From contig CAWKAZ010000012.1 of NCBI GenBank assembly GCA_963847715.1, positions 529,881 to 593,880 of the forward strand: a stretch of 64,000 nt of DNA, read 5' to 3'. The stretch comes from Acidiflorens sp963847715. GTDB lineage: Bacteria; Acidobacteriota; Terriglobia; Terriglobales; Acidobacteriaceae. The translations under genes were made by a program, and so were the position numbers. Positions 17,364 through 24,509 of this stretch are shown in pieces (within the stretch, counting starts at the first letter, position 1; each line of letters begins with the position of its first letter). The notes under the pieces were generated by a model. That model worked only from the letters and a program-made list of their open reading frames with translations, did no database searches and was not told the DNA's origin.

Positions 17364-19061
17364 TCAGCCCTCCACCGCATGCGGCACGGGAGCCGTCGGG
17401 CGGTCCCGTTCAATCGGATCCAGTTGCCTTCCGGCGAGAAACTCTCTGAGTTCGGCATCGGTATGTCGCGCAAAGTATCGACGTAAGTTCTCACCAGGCT
17501 CGCGGGTGGCGCGGTACTGCCGCAGCAGTCGCTCAATCGCGTCGGGGACTTCCAGGGCTGTGCAGCGATAGCCCACCGGCCGTGCGATCGTATGGAATGC
17601 GCCGACGGCGCCGCCCACGCAGAAGTAGTAAGCGTCGGTGAAGGAGCCGTTGACCTTGAGCTTCTTACCCTCCAGGCCGATGTCGGCGATCCAATGCTGG
17701 CCGCAGCTGTTGGGGCATCCGGTAACGTGCAGCCTCAGGTCCTGATCGAAGCCGGGAAGCCGCTCATCAAGTTCCTCGGTGAGCCAGCGGGAAAAGCTCT
17801 TTGTCTCAGTAATCGCGAGTTTGCAGAACTCCGTTCCGCTGCACGCAACCGTGCCGCGCACGAACGGTGAGGCTTGCACAGGAAAGCCAATCGCATCGAG
17901 TTCCTTGGCGAGCAAGTCCGCATCCTGATGCGGGACATTGACGATGAGCAGGTTCTGCATGGCCGTAGTCCGCAGGTCTCCCGAGGCAAAGCGCTCGGAA
18001 AGTTCGGCGGCCGCACGCAGCTGCTCGGAAGTGACCCGCCCGCGCAAAACCGCCGCGCCCACGAAGCACAGGCCTTCCTGCTTCTGAGGGTGAATGCCAA
18101 GATGATCGCGATGAACATCTGCCGGAGTATGCTCGGCTTCTGCGGGGTCCAGGCGGTAGCCAAGTAAGCGCTCGAGTTCAGACTGAAAGCTCTCTGCAGT
18201 CCAGCCCTCGCGCAGGAAGAGAAATTTGAGGCGGGCGCGTTCGCGATGTTCGCGCAAAGAATCTGAAGCCCGGAATAGCTCCGCGACCCCACGAAGCACG
18301 TCGATGACCTGACCCCAGCGAACAAATGCATTGAGACGTACCGCCAGATGTGGATCGGTCGAGAGTCCTCCGCCGACGCGAAGCGAAAAGCCCACCTCGG
18401 CTTGGCCATTGACCGTCCGTGTGGTCGCGGTCAGCCCCACATCGTTAATCTCCGGATACGAGCACCAAGCCGGGCATCCCGTGAGCGAGACTTTGAATTT
18501 TCGCGGGAGGTTGTAAAACTCTGCGTTACCGGCCAGCAGTTGCGAAGCTTCGATTGCCAAGGGCGAGACATCGCAAACCTCATCCGCGTCCAGACCGGCA
18601 ACGGGGCAGCCGGTGATATTGCGCACTACGTCCCCGCAGGCACCGATCGTGTTCAGACCGTGCTGCTCAAGAGCGGTGATGACCTCCGGGAGCGCTTCAG
18701 CCGTCACCCAGTGCAATTGAATATTCTGCCGGACTGTGATGTCGGCAACACCGCGCCCGAAACGCCGCGAGAGATCGGCGATCGCGTGCATCTGGCTCGA
18801 CCGCAAAATGCCGTTCGGAATCCGGATGCGCACCATGAAGCAGGGCAATGCTTTGCCTTCGCCGTTTTGCCCGCCCACCACGCCGGCTCCGTCGCCCTGC
18901 GTATATACACCCCACCAGCGCAAGTACGTGCCCAGCCACTCGGGGGGTATTGCGGGAAACCCGTTGCGGGCGAATCCGCGAATTTCTTCAAACGCCTCCC
19001 ACGGATTCTTCTCGCGCTTCAGCCGCTCGACGCGTTGTGCCTTCGTTTCTGTTTTCGCCAT
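17364..19061 (-). CDS. Siroheme [4Fe-4S] sulfite/nitrite reductase, ferredoxin-type
   Basis: There are 565 residues arranged as the two-fold repeat of this family: ferredoxin-like halves near 60-120 and 325-400, siroheme halves near 140-260 and 400-500. Cluster and siroheme ligands are Cys407 and Cys413 (CSGTEFC) with Cys449 and Cys453 (CPNSC). It leads an operon with siroheme genes and APS reductase, so sulfite is the likely substrate; nitrite cannot be excluded from sequence. A GGGGA site six bases before the ATG directly follows the U-tract of an upstream terminator, so expression depends on readthrough of that attenuator. Confidence 0.92.
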   Translation of the reverse strand: MAKTETKAQRVERLKREKNPWEAFEEIRGFARNGFPAIPPEWLGTYLRWWGVYTQGDGAGVVGGQNGEGKALPCFMVRIRIPNGILRSSQMHAIADLSRRFGRGVADITVRQNIQLHWVTAEALPEVITALEQHGLNTIGACGDVVRNITGCPVAGLDADEVCDVSPLAIEASQLLAGNAEFYNLPRKFKVSLTGCPAWCSYPEINDVGLTATTRTVNGQAEVGFSLRVGGGLSTDPHLAVRLNAFVRWGQVIDVLRGVAELFRASDSLREHRERARLKFLFLREGWTAESFQSELERLLGYRLDPAEAEHTPADVHRDHLGIHPQKQEGLCFVGAAVLRGRVTSEQLRAAAELSERFASGDLRTTAMQNLLIVNVPHQDADLLAKELDAIGFPVQASPFVRGTVACSGTEFCKLAITETKSFSRWLTEELDERLPGFDQDLRLHVTGCPNSCGQHWIADIGLEGKKLKVNGSFTDAYYFCVGGAVGAFHTIARPVGYRCTALEVPDAIERLLRQYRATREPGENLRRYFARHTDAELREFLAGRQLDPIERDRPTAPVPHAVEG

Positions 19062-19078
19062 TTTGTCCCCAAAAAGAA

Positions 19079-19108
19079 AAACCCATCGCTTTTACTGGCG
19101 ATGGGTTT
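19079..19108 (-). terminator. Intrinsic terminator of the cysteine attenuator
   Basis: On the minus strand AAACCCATCGC (19108-19098) and GCGATGGGTTT (19089-19079) form an 11-bp perfect stem with an 8-base loop, followed by a T-rich run (TTTTTCTTTTT, ending at 19071). It lies between the leader peptide and the reductase start at 19061. The segment CGCCAG (19100-19095) can alternatively pair with CTGGCG in the leader ORF, which would open this stem. Confidence 0.85.
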
Positions 19109-19133
19109 ATGTATGCCGAAAATTGAATCTAGA

Positions 19134-19193
19134 TTAAGTCAGCAGACCCCCTGCGCCAGGACACACATTGGCGCAACAACAACAACACATCAT
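19134..19193 (-). CDS. Polycysteine leader peptide of the sulfite reductase operon
   Basis: The 19-residue frame reads MMCCCCCANVCPGAGGLLT and stops at TAA (19134-19136). Six of 19 codons are Cys: four TGT and one TGC consecutively at 19173-19187, plus a TGT at 19161-19163. Within it TGCGCCA (19175-19169) and TGGCGCA (19158-19152) are perfect inverted repeats, and the second of these can instead pair with the 5' arm of the downstream terminator. No clear Shine-Dalgarno is visible. The arrangement is that of a translational attenuator sensing charged tRNA-Cys; the start could also be the second ATG (19190). Confidence 0.85.
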   Translation of the reverse strand: MMCCCCCANVCPGAGGLLT

Positions 19194-19230
19194 GACGGGG
19201 TTGGATCGCTTCACGATCATTGGTGTCGAA

Positions 19231-19260
19231 AGTTTAAGAAACCGCCGCCGCCGCGTCCAA
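19231..19260 (-). promoter_or_regulatory. Predicted promoter of the leader/sulfite reductase operon
   Basis: On the minus strand TTGGAC (19260-19255), an 18-bp spacer and TAAACT (19236-19231) suggest a start near 19224, about 30 bases before the leader-peptide ATG. Confidence 0.5.
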
Positions 19261-19549
19261 TCGAAAATTTGGTTCCGCGGCAGTTGAAGTTTCGATGAAG
19301 TGGCTTACTGGAATGATTCAGAAGATTCGCTTCGGCAGACAGTAACAGCACCGAAACAGTGGAATTTACTCGCCGCAGGCTGGCGCAAGTATCCACAGGC
19401 CAAAATTGCAAGCGAAAAATAAGCGAAAGTCCAACAGCCGAACCATTTTCCTAAACACAACTGCTGGTAGTCATCTTTCTGGTAAACCGCAATCTGTCGT
19501 AGTTTCCCAAAACGGTCCAAGGCCTCCGTCTCAACCTGAAACTTTCTTA

Positions 19550-19577
19550 TTGACAACAAACGATTTAGGCGTAGGAT
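19550..19577 (+). promoter_or_regulatory. Predicted promoter of the dcw cluster (Pmra)
   Basis: TTGACA (19550-19555), 16-bp spacer, TAGGAT (19572-19577). The start would be near 19584, leaving a leader of about 210 bases before mraZ that contains a GTGGCTG/CAGCCAC hairpin (19736-19755). The 600 bp between the leader peptide and mraZ otherwise hold no convincing gene. Confidence 0.6.
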
Positions 19578-19601
19578 GTGGACAAAAGTGGTTGAAAGTG
19601 G
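19578..19601 (+). promoter_or_regulatory. Predicted MraZ operator: three GTGG direct repeats at 10-bp spacing
   Basis: GTGG occurs at 19578, 19588 and 19598, each preceded by A/T-rich AAA-type spacers. Direct G-rich repeats with 10-bp period just downstream of the -10 are the known form of MraZ-binding sites, so mraZ autoregulation is inferred. Confidence 0.65.
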
Positions 19602-19793
19602 AGCAAAAATTAGAGGTCGTGGGTAGAACGCTAAGTTTCGAGGCGCCAGTGGTTTTAGAGACTGACACCCCAAAAAACGAGCCCAACGAACCCGAATCCA
19701 CTGCATTTGTGGCCGCTTCTACCTCCCTCGCAATCGTGGCTGTGGTAGCAGCCACAAGAAATAAAAAGAACCCGTCAACCTGGGGCAAGGCAC

Positions 19794-20234
19794 ATGTTTC
19801 GCGGAAATCATCCAACGCGCGTCGACGAAAAAGGACGGTTAAAGGTCCCGGCGGAATTCAAGCGCGTGATCGACGAGAAATATGCGCAGAAATTTTACAT
19901 CACCAGCCTCGATGGAATTGTTGCTCAAGTGTATCCCTTCGAGGAGTGGGAGCGGATCGAGCAGAAGCTGGCGGCGTTATCGACGTTCAATCCGACAAAG
20001 AAAAAGTTCTTGAATCGCACCAACTATTACGGGCAGGTCGTGGAGATGGACGGGCAGGGGCGCCTGCTGGTTCCGCAGATCCTGCGTGAGTCGGCGCAGA
20101 TTCGCGGAGAAGTGGCAGTGCTCGGAAATCTGACCTATCTCGAAGTCAGGAACCTGGAAGCGTTCCGCAAGGAGATTGACGAGCAGGCCTTTACGGATGA
20201 CGACACGAAGACGCTCGACGAATTGGGCATCTAG
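19794..20234 (+). CDS. mraZ: Transcriptional regulator MraZ
   Basis: There are 146 residues with two AbrB-like swapped-hairpin repeats: MFRGNHPTRVDEKGRLKVPA (1-20) and YYGQVVEMDGQGRLLVPQ (about 77-94), each with the DxxGR signature. MraZ forms an oligomeric ring that binds G-rich direct repeats in its own promoter; such repeats are present at 19578-19601. It opens the cell-division and wall cluster that runs to 31177 on the plus strand. Confidence 0.95.
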   Translation: MFRGNHPTRVDEKGRLKVPAEFKRVIDEKYAQKFYITSLDGIVAQVYPFEEWERIEQKLAALSTFNPTKKKFLNRTNYYGQVVEMDGQGRLLVPQILRESAQIRGEVAVLGNLTYLEVRNLEAFRKEIDEQAFTDDDTKTLDELGI

Positions 20235-20248
20235 TAATCGCGCAAACG

Positions 20249-21250
20249 GTGGACACGGATTCAGATTCGGATTCGATACACACCCCCGAGCGGGGTGGGC
20301 ATGGAGCGGGTGGCCATGTCCCGGTTCTTTTAAAAGAAGCGATCGATTTTCTAGCCGTAAGGCGTGGTGGAACTTATCTGGATGCCACGGTGGGCTTGGG
20401 CGGGCACAGTTGCGAAATCGCAAAACGCCTCGGCGCACCGGGACATTTGATTGGCTTCGATAAGGATCCGGCGGCGCTGAATGTGGCGCGGATAAAACTC
20501 GCGCCAGTCGATAGTCGTCAGTCGTTAGTCGTTAGCGAAACGATTTCCGAACGACCAGTGACCAACGACCAGCGACCGAGTTTGGATTGGCCAACGATTA
20601 CGTTGCTGCATGGATCGTTTGCAGAACTTGCGAACGACCAACGACCAGCGACGATCGACGGCATCCTGGCCGACTTGGGCCTGAGCAGTTTGCAGCTCGG
20701 CGACCCGGAACGCGGATTTAGTTTTCAGGCAGATGGACCGTTGGACATGCGGATGAACCCGATGTCTGGCGAGACTGCCGAACAAGTGGTAAACCACATC
20801 GACGAGCGCGAGCTGGCCGATGTGATTTACGAATTCGGTGAGGAAAGGAGGTCGCGGAGAATCGCCAGAGCCATTGTCCGGTCGCGGCCGATACAGACGA
20901 CAAAGCAACTTGTAGACGTCGTATCAGCCGCGGCCCGGTCAATGAAACATGAGCGGATTCATCCGGCGACCAGGACCTTTCAGGCTCTCCGAATCTTCGT
21001 AAACCGTGAACTGGACGATCTGAAAGCACTGCTGGAGGCGGCTCCCAGAGTGCTGAAGCCAGGAGGAAGACTGGTAGTGATCAGCTTTCACTCGCTGGAA
21101 GACAGAATCGTCAAAGATGCGACGCGCGAAGGAGCGAAGCAAGGCTGGTACCAGCTCCTGACCAAAAAGCCGGTGACCGCCAGCGAAGAAGAGATTGATC
21201 GCAATCCGCGGTCGCGCAGCGCGAAGATGCGTGCCGCCGAACGACTGTAG
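20249..21250 (+). CDS. rsmH: 16S rRNA (cytosine-1402-N4)-methyltransferase RsmH with low-complexity insert
   Basis: The protein has 333 aa from a GTG start. The core HVPVLLKEAIDFL, YLDATVGLGGHSCEIAKRL, FDKDPAAL, GPLDMRMNP, HPATRTFQALRIFVNREL and ISFHSLEDRIVK are all present. Between LAPV and TLLHGSF, where other RsmH proteins have a short loop, about 27 residues are encoded by degenerate heptamer arrays (20506-20578), and a second seven-residue patch (NDQRPAT) comes from the same unit at 20629-20652. The frame is kept, so the enzyme is probably functional with a surface loop. Confidence 0.92.
   Translation: MDTDSDSDSIHTPERGGHGAGGHVPVLLKEAIDFLAVRRGGTYLDATVGLGGHSCEIAKRLGAPGHLIGFDKDPAALNVARIKLAPVDSRQSLVVSETISERPVTNDQRPSLDWPTITLLHGSFAELANDQRPATIDGILADLGLSSLQLGDPERGFSFQADGPLDMRMNPMSGETAEQVVNHIDERELADVIYEFGEERRSRRIARAIVRSRPIQTTKQLVDVVSAAARSMKHERIHPATRTFQALRIFVNRELDDLKALLEAAPRVLKPGGRLVVISFHSLEDRIVKDATREGAKQGWYQLLTKKPVTASEEEIDRNPRSRSAKMRAAERL
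20506..20578. repeat. Two opposed heptamer arrays inside rsmH
   Basis: AGTCGAT, AGTCGTC, AGTCGTT and AGTCGTT stand in tandem (20506-20533). After a 15-bp gap the complementary sense follows as GAACGAC, CAGTGAC, CAACGAC and CAGCGAC (20549-20576). The two halves can base-pair imperfectly. A third short stretch of the ACGACCA type is at 20633-20652. Confidence 0.75.
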
Positions 21251-21390
21251 CGCTGGCATCTTGCCGGCAAGAAAATTTAGGTTCGCCCCGGAGAAACTGC
21301 CGGGCGCCCGGTGCGGTGATAGTAAGGCGTGCCGGGATAAAGATTGTGGAAGAGCGGCGTACGATGAGCAGCGCAGCCGAAGATCGACGC

Positions 21391-21420
21391 GGTGGAAGAG
21401 CGGCCCTTTAGGGCTGCGTT
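21391..21420. repeat. REP-type palindrome, family B, copy 1
   Basis: GTGGAAGAGCGGCCCTTTAG then GGCTGCGT; the same sequence with two changes recurs at 51329-51356. A partial copy of its first 14 bases lies at 21346-21359, and a GGGGGCTTCAGCCCC hairpin follows. These fill the 290-bp gap between rsmH and the next gene. Confidence 0.7.
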
Positions 21421-21541
21421 GAAAGCTTTGAAGAGGGGGCTTCAGCCCCGGCTTCCAGATTCTGTGGTGGAGTTTTACCGAAGCGGCCAAGAAAAAATAG
21501 AACAAGGCCGGGTTCGGGAAGAAAAAACTGGAAAACTGGCA

Positions 21542-21712
21542 ATGACTTTTACCGGCACGCTTATCGAAGATCTGATGGCCACAGTCGACCGCGCGCAACA
21601 GCGCGCGCAAACGGACCAACCAATATTCGCCGAACTGATGGTCGTCGAATCTTGGCTCGCCTCAGGTCAGGAAAATACCGACTACGATTCCAAGTTTCTG
21701 GGAGTGGCATAA
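21542..21712 (+). CDS. 56-aa small protein between rsmH and ftsL
   Basis: The start at 21542 (MTFTGTLIEDLMATVDRAQQ) is preferred: upstream in the same frame the sequence is a REP repeat and unlikely to be coding. A second part, FAELMVVESWLASGQENTDY, ends near the stop. It looks acidic and helical, without signal or membrane span. It is 3 bp from ftsL, so cotranscription is near certain. No family is recognised; the position suggests a lineage-specific dcw accessory protein. Confidence 0.6.
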   Translation: MTFTGTLIEDLMATVDRAQQRAQTDQPIFAELMVVESWLASGQENTDYDSKFLGVA

Positions 21713-21715
21713 ATT

Positions 21716-22174
21716 ATGAGCGCCCTGGCAATCCAAAACGCAGTTCCTTCTGCTCGGCGTAAGTCCTGCTGGCTGGGGACCCCGGAAATTTATTTCCGCA
21801 AGACCATCGATAATTCGCGACTGGTGAAAGTCGAAGATCCGCGCCGCGAACGCGAAATGAAAATGTTCGGGCTGGCGCTGTGCTGTCTCTTCCTGCTAGT
21901 GATGGGGTACGCGCTGCAGCATTTCCGCGCCATTGAATACGGGTACGGAATCGAGACGCTGCGCTCGCAGCGCGATGGCCTCACCGACTTGAACCGCGCG
22001 CTACGACTTGAGGAAGCATCTTTGCGCGATCCGGAACGCATCGATTTGACGGCGCGTAAGCTGGGCCTGCAACCGACCCAACCCGGACAAGTCTTCCGTA
22101 TGGAAACCTCGTCTGATACGGCCGCGCCGATCATGGCGAGCGTAACTCCAGTCGCGGTAGTGTCGGCACGCTAG
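21716..22174 (+). CDS. ftsL: Cell division protein FtsL-like
   Basis: The 152-aa bitopic protein has one membrane span (about 52-70, FGLALCCLFLLVMGYALQHF), then a coiled-coil stretch GIETLRSQRDGLTDLNRALR and the FtsL-typical end LRDPERIDLTARKLGLQPTQ. The cytoplasmic N-terminus of 50 residues is longer than usual. It sits in the usual place between rsmH and ftsI. FtsL scaffolds the FtsQLB complex and activates FtsWI. Confidence 0.85.
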   Translation: MSALAIQNAVPSARRKSCWLGTPEIYFRKTIDNSRLVKVEDPRREREMKMFGLALCCLFLLVMGYALQHFRAIEYGYGIETLRSQRDGLTDLNRALRLEEASLRDPERIDLTARKLGLQPTQPGQVFRMETSSDTAAPIMASVTPVAVVSAR

Positions 22175-22181
22175 AACAGCT

Positions 22182-22253
22182 CTCAGTTCCCGGTTCTCAG
22201 TTCTCAGAGAAAGCTCATACCGTGCAACTGAGAACTCAGGACTGGGAACTCAG
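22182..22253. repeat. Opposed heptamer arrays between ftsL and ftsI
   Basis: CTCAGTT, CCCGGTT, CTCAGTT, CTCAGAG (22182-22209) face AACTGAG, AACTCAG, GACTGGG, AACTCAG (22226-22253). The two halves are imperfect reverse complements. The second ends exactly at the ftsI ATG, so the array supplies the ribosome-binding region. Confidence 0.75.
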
Positions 22254-24446
22254 ATGGCCGCAAATACTTCTTCTAACGACGCTAAATTCAGGCTCTTTGC
22301 GTTGTCTGGAATCCTCTGCCTGTGGCTCGTAGCAATCTGTCTCCGGCTGGTCTACCTCCAAATTTTCTGCTACGGCGACTTCGAACGCCGCGCCCAACAC
22401 CAGCAGCAGCGCAGCTTCGATTTGTCGGCGAAACGCGGAGTCATCTACGACCGCGCAGGCCGAGAACTGGCCATGTCGATCCAAGTGGATTCGGCCTTTG
22501 TCGTGCCTTCGGAAGCGCCGGACCTCGCCAACACCATCAGTCTGATCACGCGCATCACCAAAGACGATCCCCGCGTCGTGCTGGCGGACTGCCGGGCGCA
22601 CAAGTTTTGCTGGGTTGCGCGCAAAGCCGATGCGGAAGTGGTGGACCGTATCCGCGCGCTGAATCTGCAGGGCATTCACTTCCAGAAGGAGCCCAAGCGT
22701 TTCTATCCCAAGCGGGAACTGGCGGCGCAAGTTCTAGGCTACGTCGGTACCGACGACCAGGGACTAAGTGGATTGGAGCGGCAATTCAACCAGCAACTGC
22801 AAGGCAAGCCCGGCAAGTTGATGATTTCGGTGGATGCGCGCAAACGCTGGTTTGCCAGCGTCGAAAAAGAGCCCGAAGCCGGCAACAGTGTCGTCCTCAC
22901 CATCGACCAGAACATCCAGTACATTGCAGAGCGGGAACTGGAGCGCGGCATGGAAGAGACACACGCCGTTGCCGGCACGGTGATTGTGGAGAATCCGCAT
23001 ACCGGCGAGATTCTGGCGCTCACCAATCGCCCGACATTCAATCCCAATAACCGCAAAGAGATACGTCCCGAGACCCTGAAGAACCACGCCATTAGCGATG
23101 TCTATGAGCCAGGATCGACCTTCAAAGTGGTCACCGTTTCCGCCGGATTGGAGGAGAAGGTCACGCGGCCCGACGAGATGTTTGATTGCCAGATGGGTTC
23201 GATCGTGATCAGCGGCACGCGTATTCATGACAGCAAGCCCCACGGGTTGCTCTCCGTTTCCGACATCATCGCCGAATCAAGCGACGTCGGCGCGATCAAA
23301 GTGGCCATGCGTCTCGGAAATGATCGCTTCTACAAATACATTCGTGCCTTCGGATTTGGCCAGCCCACCGGCATCGAGCTTCCCGGTGAAACTCGCGGAC
23401 TTGCCAAACCGGTCGATCGCTGGTCCAAGATTTCGTTCGCATCCATTTCCATGGGGCAGGAGGTGGGCGTCTCAGCCGTGCAACTTTCGGCCCTCATCTC
23501 GACGATCGCCAATGACGGAGTACGCATTCCGCCACGTATTGTCGCGGGGACGATTCAGCCGCAGAGTTCGCCACAAACGATCGCCTTTCAGCCGGTTGAA
23601 GGCACGCGTGTAGTATCATCGCTCACTGCCGTCGAGATGAAGCAGATGCTGCAGGGCGTCGTCTTGCATGGCACCGGCCCCAAGGCGCTTCTAGAGGGCT
23701 ATACATCGGCCGGAAAAACCGGCACGGCGCAGAAGTTTGATCCAGCCATCGGCAAGTATTCGCACACAAAGTACTACGCTTCGTTTGCCGGGTTTGCGCC
23801 GATCAACGACCCGCAGATCGCCGTCGTCGTGGTTCTCGATTCAGCCGTTGGTCTGCATCAGGGAGGTCAGATTTCCGCTCCCGTCTTCCACCGCGTTGCG
23901 CAGGAAGTGCTGGAATATTTGCACGTGGCGCATGACGTTCAGCTTCCGCCGAGCCGCCAGGTTTTGTTGGCGCGCCGCAATGTTCCAAACGCGAGTCTGG
24001 AGGAGAGTTCACCCGATCACCTGGGAGCCACTCTGGATCTGACCGAAGCGAGCGAAACGCCCAACATTCCTGTTCCAGTTAAGCCGAGTGCGATCGGTAC
24101 ACAGATCGTGCCTGCGGCCCAAACTGCTCGCGAACTGGATCATCCGCCTGCGAACGCGCCGCTGATGGCCGCTCTGACACCAGCCACAACTTCCGCTGGC
24201 CCGCAATCCGGGAGTTCGCCGCCGCCAAAACAGCCCTCGAACGGCACAGTAGTTCTCGATGTAGAAGAAGGAGGGATCGAAGTCCCATCCTTCCTCGGGA
24301 AGAACCTGCGCACGGCCGTTGAGGCAGCTCAGGACGCCGGCCTTGATCTCGACGCAGTGGGAAGCGGCGTGGCCCGCGAGCAGTCGCCTTCGCCAGGTGC
24401 GCACGTCGCGGCCGGATCGAGAATTGTCGTGCGGTTTGGAAGGTGA
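22254..24446 (+). CDS. ftsI: Septal peptidoglycan transpeptidase FtsI (class B PBP) with PASTA domain
   Basis: There are 730 residues: a membrane span at 17-38, PBP dimer domain to about 215, transpeptidase domain 240-570, a Pro/Ala-rich linker, and one C-terminal PASTA domain (GIEVPSFLGKNLRTAVEAAQ...). The catalytic Ser288 lies in STFK (288-291) and the third motif is KTG (488-490). The second motif reads S342-S343-D344, where class B enzymes nearly always have S-x-N. The codon is GAC, one base from an Asn codon. It crosslinks septal wall in partnership with FtsW (30086-31177). Confidence 0.92.
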   Translation: MAANTSSNDAKFRLFALSGILCLWLVAICLRLVYLQIFCYGDFERRAQHQQQRSFDLSAKRGVIYDRAGRELAMSIQVDSAFVVPSEAPDLANTISLITRITKDDPRVVLADCRAHKFCWVARKADAEVVDRIRALNLQGIHFQKEPKRFYPKRELAAQVLGYVGTDDQGLSGLERQFNQQLQGKPGKLMISVDARKRWFASVEKEPEAGNSVVLTIDQNIQYIAERELERGMEETHAVAGTVIVENPHTGEILALTNRPTFNPNNRKEIRPETLKNHAISDVYEPGSTFKVVTVSAGLEEKVTRPDEMFDCQMGSIVISGTRIHDSKPHGLLSVSDIIAESSDVGAIKVAMRLGNDRFYKYIRAFGFGQPTGIELPGETRGLAKPVDRWSKISFASISMGQEVGVSAVQLSALISTIANDGVRIPPRIVAGTIQPQSSPQTIAFQPVEGTRVVSSLTAVEMKQMLQGVVLHGTGPKALLEGYTSAGKTGTAQKFDPAIGKYSHTKYYASFAGFAPINDPQIAVVVVLDSAVGLHQGGQISAPVFHRVAQEVLEYLHVAHDVQLPPSRQVLLARRNVPNASLEESSPDHLGATLDLTEASETPNIPVPVKPSAIGTQIVPAAQTARELDHPPANAPLMAALTPATTSAGPQSGSSPPPKQPSNGTVVLDVEEGGIEVPSFLGKNLRTAVEAAQDAGLDLDAVGSGVAREQSPSPGAHVAAGSRIVVRFGR

Positions 24447-24463
24447 TCAGACAAAGAGTTGAG

Positions 24464-24491
24464 CTCTGCAATCTGCCCTCTAACCTCTGAC
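24464..24491 (+). repeat. Heptamer array before murE
   Basis: CTCTGCA, ATCTGCC, CTCTAAC, CTCTGAC in exact 7-bp register between the ftsI stop and the murE promoter. Confidence 0.65.
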
Positions 24492-24495
24492 CTTC

Positions 24496-24501
24496 TATAA
24501 T
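24496..24501 (+). promoter_or_regulatory. Consensus -10 hexamer just before murE
   Basis: A perfect TATAAT lies eight bases before the murE ATG with no ribosome site between. If active it would give a nearly leaderless murE mRNA. No good -35 is visible. Confidence 0.4.
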
Positions 24502-24509
24502 TCACGACA

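Noticed and set aside
19406..20089. 227-codon frame on the plus strand before mraZ
   Set aside because: It overlaps the dcw promoter and mraZ out of frame and shows no domain or start signal.
20506..20578. CRISPR-like array
   Set aside because: Units are 7 bp, degenerate, without spacers of constant length; no cas gene in the window.
22322..23050. 242-codon frame inside ftsI
   Set aside because: Out-of-frame shadow of a well-conserved gene; Arg/Ala/Gly/His-biased composition.
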